Origin: Candidatus Sabulitectum sp.
GTDB taxonomy: Bacteria; Fermentibacterota; Fermentibacteria; Fermentibacterales; JCC-6
Direction of reading: 5' to 3'
DNA: 6,057 bases
NCBI GenBank assembly: GCA_029934845.1
Contig: JAOZLN010000160.1
Coordinates: forward strand, 1-6,057
Shown piece after piece: positions 1 through 4,523 of the stretch. The notes beneath the pieces were generated by a model that saw nothing but the letters and a program-made list of their open reading frames with translations, did not search any database and was not told where the DNA came from. Position 1 is the stretch's first letter; the number at the start of each line of letters is the position of its first letter. A program made the position numbers and the translations under genes.

Positions 1-1
1 A

Positions 2-811
2 AAGATTCCCGGCAACTTGATCGATGAGAATGTAAGAATCGATTACGGCAAACTGCGCTATCTTATCCTGGAGGATCAGAAGCTCAATGGTAACTTTTCA
101 ATCCTTGCTGACATTATTGAAACAGGTCAGACAGAAACAACTCTTATTCACAGCTTTGCACTCAGTGATATTGTAGAAAAAGATAAGTTTAAATCATTCC
201 TGTACTATCTTGGGTTGCTGACCATCAAAGAACACTATTTCAGTTCAAAATATTTACTAACAATTCCCAATGAAGTAATCAAAACAATGCATTACGGTTA
301 TATCAGACAAGCACTGACAGAACAGTTTAAACTTAGAATAGACACAGATCTTTTAGAGAGAGAGTTTTCCAACACAGCTTTCAAAGGTCAGTGGCAGAAA
401 CTGTTCACTTACATTTTAGACGAGTTTTATGCAGCCTCTTCACTGCGAGACTTTGTGCTGCGTGAACACAGCATCAAGATGTTTCTGCTTGCTTACCTTA
501 ATGTAACCCCTCTTTACTTTATCGAGAGTGAACCGGAGATGCACCGGGGATATGCCGACTTCTTTTTCAGAAAGAACTACTTCACCACAGACCTTACCAA
601 TTATGAATATCTTATTGAACTGAAGTACATCAAATCTGATGATCTTCCTGCTGACCCAAAGAAGCTTGAAGCTTTGATCAACACGGTCAAACAGGAAGCT
701 GCGACCCAGTTACTGAACTACAAGAAAAGCCGTAAGATCACCTGTAAGCTGATTCAGCTTGTTATTATCTGCTCGTCTAAAGAAGTGCTGCTGATTCAGA
801 AGATCAGCTGA
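2..811 (+). CDS. AAA-ATPase-like / PD-(D/E)XK nuclease-fold protein, 3' part (5' end outside the window)
   Basis: The frame stays open to the left edge, so this is the C-terminal part of a longer protein; the TTG at 17 is an internal codon, not a start. The first visible residues, a DENVRIDY-type stretch followed by YLIL, match the end of the AAA-ATPase-like domain (Pfam AAA-ATPase_like type) as I know the family. The remainder fits the PD-(D/E)XK domain usually fused behind it. Counting from the TTG at 17, the nuclease-fold core is Asp181 in GYADFFF and Glu201-Leu-Lys203 in LIELKY, followed by a helix with EAATQLLNY and a hydrophobic strand (IQLVIICSS). The ExK and upstream Asp are the expected metal-binding and catalytic positions. 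The family is widespread in Bacteroidota-like genomes; its cellular role is not established and nuclease activity is only inferred. The next gene is convergent. Confidence 0.85.
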   Translation, partial: KIPGNLIDENVRIDYGKLRYLILEDQKLNGNFSILADIIETGQTETTLIHSFALSDIVEKDKFKSFLYYLGLLTIKEHYFSSKYLLTIPNEVIKTMHYGYIRQALTEQFKLRIDTDLLEREFSNTAFKGQWQKLFTYILDEFYAASSLRDFVLREHSIKMFLLAYLNVTPLYFIESEPEMHRGYADFFFRKNYFTTDLTNYEYLIELKYIKSDDLPADPKKLEALINTVKQEAATQLLNYKKSRKITCKLIQLVIICSSKEVLLIQKIS

Positions 812-822
812 TCGTAAGCTTT

Positions 823-863
823 ATTCTGCCGGTTGATGCAAAAAGGGAGCCAGCTGTTGCTGA
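823..863 (+). repeat. Dispersed direct repeat, copy 1
   Basis: These 41 bases align without gaps to 1607-1647, with 31 of 41 positions identical. The shared core is GGTTGA, then AAAAGGGAGCC, GC, TT and CTGA. This copy starts 11 bases after the stop codon of the AAA/PD-(D/E)XK gene and lies beyond the 3' end of the minus-strand gene pair. Its sister copy lies beyond the 5' end of that pair, in the same orientation. It could be a diverged genome-wide interspersed element or a relic of insertion of the pair. It has no convincing hairpin or -10 box. Confidence 0.5.
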
Positions 864-895
864 CCCCATGAATCAGTTCAGGATCTGTATCTGAA

Positions 896-1177
896 TCACC
901 GCCAAACAAAGAAACTGGAAACAATCAGAAAGAACGCAAGGATCGTGGTTAATACCGCAGAAGCCTGTAGCTTTCTTACAGCCATACTCGGGAATTGAGC
1001 GTTACGGCTCTTATGTGCTATCTGTTTTAGTGTCCACAAACTGCCTGCAGCAAGTATAAGCCCTGTTATCCAGAGCTTGCTGAAATCACTGGAATGGGAA
1101 AAGGGAATCCATGCAAGCGGAGCAAGTATCAGAGTGCCGGTATAAACAAGAGCGATCCTGATGTTGTTCCTGTGCAT
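896..1177 (-). CDS. Small integral membrane protein with three predicted TM segments, unknown function
   Basis: A 93-aa protein I do not recognise. It shows three hydrophobic stretches: about residues 8-26 (IALVYTGTLILAPLAW), 33-51 (WITGLILAAGSLWTL) and 70-92 (ASAVLTTILAFFLIVSSFF). A basic loop lies between the second and third (KQIAHKSRNA, then VRK). By the positive-inside rule this loop is probably cytoplasmic, which places the N-terminus outside. The ATG is fused to the stop of the upstream gene as TAATG, a one-base overlap. No good Shine-Dalgarno precedes it, so translation probably depends on re-initiation by ribosomes finishing the 122-aa gene. That coupling suggests the two products are made in a fixed ratio and may work together at the membrane. 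No terminator is visible downstream. It is probably a real gene because of the coupling and the clean TM pattern, but no function can be assigned. Confidence 0.65.
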   Translation of the reverse strand: MHRNNIRIALVYTGTLILAPLAWIPFSHSSDFSKLWITGLILAAGSLWTLKQIAHKSRNAQFPSMAVRKLQASAVLTTILAFFLIVSSFFVWR

Positions 1178-1545
1178 TAGAGGTACTCAAAATATTTCAG
1201 CCACAAGTTCTTCTTTGAAACCTCATCAAAAGAGATGTACCTGTATTTCAGTTCTTCGAATACTTGGATAAGAGCCTTCCTTTCGTTCATCTCCAGATCA
1301 CTTTCATGCTGAATACACACCAGATTATTGAAATTGCTGGCTCTAACGGTGATGGGGTAGTCATCTTTCCATTTTTCCCGCGGGATAACTATCTCTCCAT
1401 GGAAACTGGCGTCCTGTATCTGAACTCCAGTGGAGAAGTGACATCTGTAGCCCAGCGCCTTCTCTACAGCTGAACGCAACATGTAGAAACGCTTTTCCGC
1501 CTGATTCCTGTCAAAGCCTGCCGGTGCTTCCCCGGAGTGGTTCAA
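1177..1545 (-). CDS. Hypothetical 122-aa soluble protein, first gene of a coupled pair
   Basis: I do not recognise this family. The protein is mixed alpha/beta, has no signal peptide or TM segment, and carries two cysteines (C35, C77). The N-terminal half is helix-like (RNQAEKRFYMLRSAVEKAL). A beta-rich middle follows (HGEIVIPREKW, YPITVRAS, NLVCIQHE), then a helical charged end (NERKALIQVFEELKYRY) and an aromatic tail (WLKYFEYL). The start is TTG at 1545: an in-frame TGA sits immediately upstream, so no earlier start exists, and AAGGAG lies six bases before the TTG. The stop TAA overlaps the ATG of the following membrane-protein gene by one base (TAATG), so the two form an operon. The region upstream contains two sorts of short repeats but no clear promoter. 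The start is well supported; the function is unknown. Confidence 0.65.
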   Translation of the reverse strand: MNHSGEAPAGFDRNQAEKRFYMLRSAVEKALGYRCHFSTGVQIQDASFHGEIVIPREKWKDDYPITVRASNFNNLVCIQHESDLEMNERKALIQVFEELKYRYISFDEVSKKNLWLKYFEYL

Positions 1546-1578
1546 TCAACTCTCCTTCTCTTATTCCGACCAGGATCC

Positions 1579-1600
1579 CAATTCTGAATGTGCACTATCC
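1579..1600 (+). repeat. 22-base direct repeat, copy 1
   Basis: CAATTCTGAATGTGCACTAT plus CC matches 1714-1735 at 19 of 22 positions in the same orientation. The copies lie 135 bases apart and bracket the second copy of the 41-base repeat. The function is unknown; this could be a local duplication or a protein-binding site pair. Confidence 0.45.
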
Positions 1601-1606
1601 ATGAAA

Positions 1607-1647
1607 ATACAGCTGGTTGACACGAAAAGGGAGCCCGCAATTACTGA
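1607..1647 (+). repeat. Dispersed direct repeat, copy 2
   Basis: This is the partner of 823-863 at 31 of 41 identical positions and in the same orientation, 784 bases away. It contains a perfect TTGACA (1617-1622), but no acceptable -10 follows at 16-18 bases and copy 1 does not keep the hexamer (TTGATG). I therefore treat it as a repeat rather than a promoter. Confidence 0.5.
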
Positions 1648-1713
1648 ACAGCCATCATACCGAAAATGATCTGTTTTCACCGGCAAGCTGCTTCAACGTG
1701 CTAATTGTCAATT

Positions 1714-1735
1714 CAATTCTCAATCTGCACAATCC
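1714..1735 (+). repeat. 22-base direct repeat, copy 2
   Basis: This matches 1579-1600 at 19 of 22 positions (CAATTCTCAATCTGCACAAT plus CC). It is preceded by an AATTGTCAATTCAATT stretch that the first copy lacks. Confidence 0.45.
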
Positions 1736-1833
1736 TTAATAACTTATACCGCTATTACTCTCATAATGTTCTCAGTGTCAAGCTGTAACACCTGATTGAC
1801 AGCACCTTCTGAAACTGCATCACTTTTCATGAG

Positions 1834-1862
1834 TTGACAAGTTCAGCAATGTATATTAGATA
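1834..1862 (+). promoter_or_regulatory. Probable promoter of the arsR-family unit
   Basis: A perfect -35 hexamer TTGACA (1834-1839) is followed after 17 bases by TAGATA (1857-1862). That is a weak -10 in an AT-rich stretch, and a shifted -10 (GATATT, 1859-1864, 19-base spacer) is about as good. The -10 area lies inside the inverted repeat at 1855-1878, which suits repression by the product of the gene it drives. The TTG of this -35 box also opens the longest ORF, so automatic gene calls may wrongly start the protein here. Confidence 0.5.
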
Positions 1863-1878
1863 TTGCGCATATACTAAT
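1855..1878 (+). promoter_or_regulatory. Inverted-repeat operator candidate of the ArsR-family repressor
   Basis: The 24 bases read ATTAG-N4-TGCGCA-N4-CTAAT, symmetric about the GC|GC centre. If one extra A is allowed in the right arm, the arms become ATTAGATAT and ATAT(A)CTAAT around TGCGC. ArsR/SmtB repressors classically bind AT-rich imperfect inverted repeats that overlap their own promoter. This element overlaps the -10 region and ends 21 bases before the likely start codon. Identification as the operator is inference from position and symmetry. Confidence 0.55.
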
Positions 1879-1899
1879 TTAGTCGATAGGATAAATTTT

Positions 1900-2247
1900 A
1901 TGGGATCTGTTGAGATGGTTAAGGTGTTCAGGGCGCTCTCCTGCAGAAAGAGAATGGCCATTGTGGAATTACTGCTGCAACAGGAATTATGCGTTGGTAC
2001 TCTGGCAGCAAAGCTTGGGGCATCACAATCATCGGTCTCGCAACACCTGAGGGTTTTGCGCGACTCCGGGCTGGTTACAGACAACAGATACGGGTACCAC
2101 ATACACTATACAGCAAACAGAGAAATTCTGGAGCAGATAATCGGTGGGCTGTCCGGGATGTTGAGCAAAGAGAATGCAGGGGCTGAATGCCCCAGGAAAG
2201 GAATCTTATGTGTGGAAAACACGAAACAGAAGGTAAAGACAAGCTGA
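1900..2247 (+). CDS. ArsR/SmtB-family winged-helix transcriptional repressor
   Basis: A DNA-binding repressor that in this family leaves its operator when metal, metalloid or another ligand binds. With the start at ATG 1900 the protein is 115 aa, normal for ArsR/SmtB. The order is the ALSxxxR helix (residues 12-18), ELCVGTLAAKLG (29-40), the recognition helix SQSSVSQHLRVLRDSGLV (42-59) and the wing (RYGYHIHYT). Start choice: TTG 1834 would put the -35 box and operator inside the gene and add 22 residues unlike the family; AGG precedes ATG 1900 by nine bases; ATG 1915 is the alternative. Oddities: the usual ELCVCDL metal pair has only one Cys here (C31); C15 replaces the usual Asp of ALSDPTR; and the tail carries C97 and C104 spaced CX6C. 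These could build a non-standard sensor site. It heads an operon with two Cys-rich genes. The family call is very likely; the ligand is unknown. Confidence 0.88.
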   Translation: MGSVEMVKVFRALSCRKRMAIVELLLQQELCVGTLAAKLGASQSSVSQHLRVLRDSGLVTDNRYGYHIHYTANREILEQIIGGLSGMLSKENAGAECPRKGILCVENTKQKVKTS

Positions 2248-2333
2248 AGGATGCCGGTAAAGAGATCCATTACTGCCAGTGTCACAGCAACGAAGACGAG
2301 AAACGCGTTTGTCAGTGCGAAACAAGTGAATAA
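2208..2333 (+). CDS. 41-aa Cys/His-rich mini-protein, probable cytosolic metal binder
   Basis: A very small ORF that overlaps the last 40 bases of the ArsR-family gene in another frame. The start ATG has an excellent Shine-Dalgarno, AGGAAAGGA (2194-2202), five bases upstream. The product starts MCGKHE, has a Lys/Glu-rich linker, and then two CQC pairs: C23-Q-C25 followed by H26, and C35-Q-C37, nine residues apart. In all it has five Cys (2, 23, 25, 35, 37) and three His (5, 21, 26) in 41 residues, and no signal peptide or TM segment. CXC pairs with flanking His are typical ligands in metallothionein-like proteins and metal carriers, but I do not recognise this as a known family. Its TAA stop is the first part of the Shine-Dalgarno TAAGGAG of the next gene, so the two are coupled. 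Binding of a thiophilic metal is inferred from composition and from the ArsR context. Confidence 0.72.
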   Translation: MCGKHETEGKDKLKDAGKEIHYCQCHSNEDEKRVCQCETSE

Positions 2334-2342
2334 GGAGATACA

Positions 2343-2627
2343 ATGAAGCTACTGTCAATGACTGCAATGATCCTGATGTTGATCAGCTCTGCATTTGCAG
2401 GCGACTGCGACCAGGACGATTGTGACTGCATTACCCCGTGTGATGATTGTACCTGTGATGAAACTGTTGAAGACTGCACAGGAGACTGCTGCGATTGTGA
2501 CGCTGAAGAATGCGATGAGGAATGTGACTGTGAGTGTGACCACAGCGAACATCCAGTTGTAAACGCTGAAGTTGTTGCAGAAGAAGCTCACTGCGGTGGC
2601 GGATGCCACGACTGCCAAGGCGAGTAA
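2343..2627 (+). CDS. Exported Cys/Asp/Glu-rich small protein, metallothionein-like in composition
   Basis: The 94-aa product starts with a short Sec signal peptide, MKLLSMTAMILMLISSAFA, with a probable signal peptidase I cut after AFA (residue 19). The mature 75 residues hold 17 Cys (positions 22, 27, 29, 33, 36, 38, 45, 49, 50, 52, 57, 61, 63, 65, 84, 88, 91), 28 Asp/Glu, four His, and no Lys or Arg. Cysteines run as CDC, CDDCTC, CCDC, CDCEC and a terminal CGGGCHDC. A Cys-poor spacer (about 66-83) separates a 14-Cys block from a 3-Cys block. No lipobox is present, so it is probably periplasmic or released. Translation starts from GGAG five bases before ATG, directly after the stop of the mini-protein. 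With an ArsR-type regulator upstream, sequestration of a soft metal outside the cytoplasm is the best inference. A disulfide-rich or calcium-binding structural role is the alternative. It is not a recognised metallothionein family. Confidence 0.8.
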   Translation: MKLLSMTAMILMLISSAFAGDCDQDDCDCITPCDDCTCDETVEDCTGDCCDCDAEECDEECDCECDHSEHPVVNAEVVAEEAHCGGGCHDCQGE

Positions 2628-2643
2628 TTTCTTATGGATCCAT

Positions 2644-2669
2644 GCCCCCGGTAATTCCGGGGGCTTTTT
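2644..2669 (+). terminator. Strong intrinsic terminator of the ArsR/Cys-rich unit
   Basis: A perfect 8-bp stem, GCCCCCGG (2644-2651) with CCGGGGGC (2657-2664), encloses a TAATT loop and is followed by TTTTT (2665-2669). It lies 16 bases after the stop of the exported Cys-rich gene and just before the end of the convergent gene. On the minus strand the same hairpin lacks a T-run, so it is a good plus-strand terminator and at best a weak one for the opposite gene. Confidence 0.93.
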
Positions 2670-2671
2670 GT

Positions 2672-3499
2672 TTATTCTGTTTCCTCTTCCACGAAATCTT
2701 CACCTGTCCAGAGGTAAACAACGGTTTTGTCTTCCACCAATTCCCACTGCCCTGTGTCCGGGTTGTACTGTTCCCCAAGAAAATGATGCATTACCTGTTC
2801 CTGAACACCACCGGGGGTAGTGGGAAGAATTACCTCGGTCCAGTACTTGATGGTATCTGAATCATCAAGGATCATTACCACGGGGCCGTGAACAAGTCTG
2901 CCGTCATCTGTCCAGATCAGCAGATCCTCCCTGCTCTCAACCCCGGAAACATCCAGCCCGAAGTAAAGGAAAAGAAGATCTTCCGCTCCGGTAAAACCAT
3001 CAGAACTGCCTGCGGTTACAAAAACATCATAATCGAACATTCTGCTATATGGAGTCCACTGGGGTCTGTAGTCTTCCTGGAAGATCACTTCCCCACCGGC
3101 AATAATGGAAACCTCTCCATCGTAAGCATTGTCAACTGTGTCGAACCCGGTAAGCCTGAACACGAACATGGTGTCCACACCCAGAGATATGTGCGCGAAG
3201 GCAAGGTCTTTGTCCAGAACGAACCCGCTGTACTCGGTGTTCTCCAACCGGTAAGTGGCACCATACCAGCCCCACTGGCACGAGTCTGATTCAAGAGTAA
3301 CCTCTGTAAATTCTGTTATCTCAAGAAACTCCCCTGGAGGGACAGGTATGATTACTGCTGACTCCAGGTCAGGAGCAGTGTAGAGAAAGGTTTCTGTTGC
3401 CGAAAAGGTGTAACCCTCTTCAAACCTGGATGGGTAGTACCCTGCACTTGCAACAGCAGCCACTGCCAGCAGAACAGCAAGCGTGATCAGCCTTTTCAT
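2672..3499 (-). CDS. Exported protein with SH3-like N-terminal region, unknown function
   Basis: The 275-aa product begins with a clear Sec signal peptide, MKRLITLAVLLAVAAVASA, with the cut after ASA (residue 19). Residues about 35-105 resemble a bacterial SH3-like fold: ETFLYTAPDLESAVIIPVPPG corresponds to the NVRSGPS...G-type opening, and GWYGATYRLENTEYSGFVLDKDL to the closing GWV strand. The rest is beta-rich and acidic with many Trp and Tyr, and includes EDLLFLYFGLDV, DDGRLVHGPVVMILDDSD and NPDTGQWELVEDK. It ends in a Glu-rich tail. I know no family for this part. The start is well supported, with GGGGGAG five bases before the ATG. The leader contains an inverted repeat at 3524-3547. The gene is convergent with the Cys-rich unit and apparently monocistronic. 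An envelope or extracellular binding role is plausible; SH3-like modules often bind cell-wall or protein ligands, but nothing specific can be claimed. Confidence 0.75.
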   Translation of the reverse strand: MKRLITLAVLLAVAAVASAGYYPSRFEEGYTFSATETFLYTAPDLESAVIIPVPPGEFLEITEFTEVTLESDSCQWGWYGATYRLENTEYSGFVLDKDLAFAHISLGVDTMFVFRLTGFDTVDNAYDGEVSIIAGGEVIFQEDYRPQWTPYSRMFDYDVFVTAGSSDGFTGAEDLLFLYFGLDVSGVESREDLLIWTDDGRLVHGPVVMILDDSDTIKYWTEVILPTTPGGVQEQVMHHFLGEQYNPDTGQWELVEDKTVVYLWTGEDFVEEETE

Positions 3500-3825
3500 A
3501 AGTCTCCCCCTGTTGAATCTGCTTCAGCCGATAAAAATATCCGCTGAATAGAACATGCAAATTATTGTGCGAATGTCCAATGGTACTCACTGGCAGATCT
3601 CTTGCGTTTAAACAGGATTACAAAACAAGCCCCCGGAGGGAGTGACCCGGAGACTTGCTCTGTCTGCTGTGGTGTTGATGCGGGCAGAATATTGTGGTTC
3701 CTCACAGCTGCACTCCGCTGACACAAACGAATTTTAAGCAAACACTTATATGCAGTAGAGAAGAACACCAATAGTATACTACTTTAGTAGGATTTAGTTC
3801 CAGTGTGAGCTTTCCGCCTGAGAAC
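3500..3825. other. Intergenic region, no convincing gene
   Basis: This stretch separates two minus-strand genes. It holds the leader and inverted repeat of the downstream exported-protein gene. Near its right end lie a perfect 10-base palindrome TAGTATACTA (3772-3781) and an overlapping hairpin CTACT-TT-AGTAG (3779-3790). A 69-aa minus-strand ORF at 3771-3562 has no family resemblance and is not called. No terminator with a T-run was found for the HipA-N-like gene. Confidence 0.5.
3524..3547 (-). promoter_or_regulatory. Inverted repeat in the leader of the SH3-like exported protein gene
   Basis: TCAGCCGATA (3524-3533) and TATCCGCTGA (3538-3547) pair at 9 of 10 positions around AAAA. The element ends 24 bases upstream of the ATG at 3499 on the minus strand and lies just before the Shine-Dalgarno. 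It could be an operator or a 5'-UTR hairpin. Without a T-run right after it on the minus strand it is not a terminator. Confidence 0.45.
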
Positions 3826-4464
3826 TCAGGAATTGCTGTCTCTATACACTTTTCTGACTTTTTTCCACAGTTGTGTATGAATAGAGGCTTTGTTTCGATT
3901 CATTTCAAACCAGGCGACTTCCGGAAACCTGGTGTAAATTTCCATTCGCTTTAAAACGTCTCTTCCACTTGATTTCCCTGCTTCTATTTTCTGGATCGTG
4001 TACGGAGCAAAATCAAACAACAAACCAAATTGACGCAGAGATAAACCCAGAGATCTTCTGAAGGCAACCGCATCTTCTGCTTTGAAACTTTCTTCCACAA
4101 GAGGCTCGAAGATCAGGCATGATGGCCCTCTTTTACCAATTGTAGTTAAGAGTACAAACGGATCGTCCTCGTATATCTCAATTCCTGTGGCAAGACAATA
4201 CTCGCCGTAGGCAGGATTCTTTTTTGATGGGATTCTGTCACGGAAAGAGGGAAAGAGAATTGTTGAAAAATATGTTCTGCCTGTAAGGGGTAATTCAGGC
4301 CCCACTGTTACAGCTTTATCCCATTTCAGATAATCATCTTCGTAGGTGAATCTGTAGCCGGTTTTTCCGGAAGAGTCCTTTTCTCTTCTAAGAACTCCTG
4401 CAAGCTTCCTTGTTCTTCTGCCTTCTGCATATATCTCTATAGCTTCAATTGTTGTATTACCCAT
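3826..4464 (-). CDS. HipA N-terminal (HipS-like) domain fused to a C-terminal HTH, antitoxin/regulator-like
   Basis: The 212-aa protein has two parts. Residues about 8-122 resemble the N-terminal domain of HipA kinases, which is also found alone as HipS: IEIYAEGRRTRKLAGVL, YRFTYEDDYL, PELPLTGRTY, FPSFRDRIPS and the DPFVLLTTIGKRGPSCLIFEP-type end of the domain. Residues about 132-175 form an XRE/HipB-like helix-turn-helix (FRRSLGLSLRQFGLLF, then YTIQKIEAGKSSG), followed by LKRMEIYTRFPEVAWFEM. No kinase domain is present in this protein or in the flanking genes, so this looks like antitoxin and DNA-binding parts in one chain. The start has GAGGA six bases before the ATG. A minus-strand promoter with repeated TCTATACAC motifs lies upstream, suggesting autoregulation. 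Whether it is part of a toxin-antitoxin system or a free-standing regulator cannot be told. The domain call is from memory of the families. Confidence 0.75.
   Translation of the reverse strand: MGNTTIEAIEIYAEGRRTRKLAGVLRREKDSSGKTGYRFTYEDDYLKWDKAVTVGPELPLTGRTYFSTILFPSFRDRIPSKKNPAYGEYCLATGIEIYEDDPFVLLTTIGKRGPSCLIFEPLVEESFKAEDAVAFRRSLGLSLRQFGLLFDFAPYTIQKIEAGKSSGRDVLKRMEIYTRFPEVAWFEMNRNKASIHTQLWKKVRKVYRDSNS
3833..3853 (+). repeat. TCTATACAC-containing repeat inside the 3' end of the HipA-N/HTH gene
   Basis: TTGCTGTCTCTATACACTTT and one further T match 4573-4593, upstream of the same gene, at 19 of 21 positions in the same orientation, 740 bases apart. This copy encodes the last residues of the protein (KVYRDSN). 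With the third, shorter copy at 4554-4562, the motif TCTATACAC occurs three times around this one gene. Confidence 0.6.
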
Positions 4465-4523
4465 TTAATTCCTCAAATCTGCTTCTGATCAATTTCCTTA
4501 ACGCATTTGCTCTTGCTGCGGAA

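Larger units (their letters stand above)
1546..1833. other. Intergenic region between divergent transcription units, repeat-bearing
   Basis: No ORF with a ribosome binding site is visible. The region separates the minus-strand coupled pair from the plus-strand ArsR unit. It holds copy 2 of the 41-base repeat and a separate 22-base repeated pair (1579-1600 and 1714-1735). A possible minus-strand -10 (TATGAT, complement of 1654-1659) has no good -35 at a normal distance, so I do not call a promoter for the pair. The part from about 1700 to 1800 is AT-rich. Confidence 0.5.

Noticed and set aside
802..813. Perfect 12-base palindrome GATCAGCTGATC over the stop codon of the first gene
   Set aside because: Too short a stem, with no T-run for a terminator and no repeat elsewhere in the window; may be chance.
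1617..1645. TTGACA inside the 41-base repeat as a promoter
   Set aside because: No acceptable -10 at 16-18 bases, and the hexamer is not kept in the other repeat copy.
1827..2102. Minus-strand 91-aa ORF opposite the ArsR-family gene
   Set aside because: Shadow of a well-recognised HTH gene; no ribosome binding site or family resemblance.
2355..2618. Minus-strand ORF opposite the exported Cys-rich gene
   Set aside because: It exists because Cys and Asp codons read backwards give few stops. It lacks a ribosome binding site, and the plus-strand gene has a signal peptide, ribosome binding site and terminator.
2888..3289. Plus-strand ORF of 133 aa inside the SH3-like exported protein gene
   Set aside because: The minus-strand gene has a clear signal peptide and ribosome binding site across the same bases. 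The plus frame has no domain logic.
3562..3771. Minus-strand 69-aa ORF in the intergenic region
   Set aside because: No recognisable ribosome binding site, domain, TM pattern or operon linkage; composition looks random.
3817..3830. CCTGAG-AA-CTCAGG dyad at the stop codon of the HipA-N/HTH gene
   Set aside because: The two-base loop is unfavourable for a hairpin and there is no T-run, so it is not called as a terminator.
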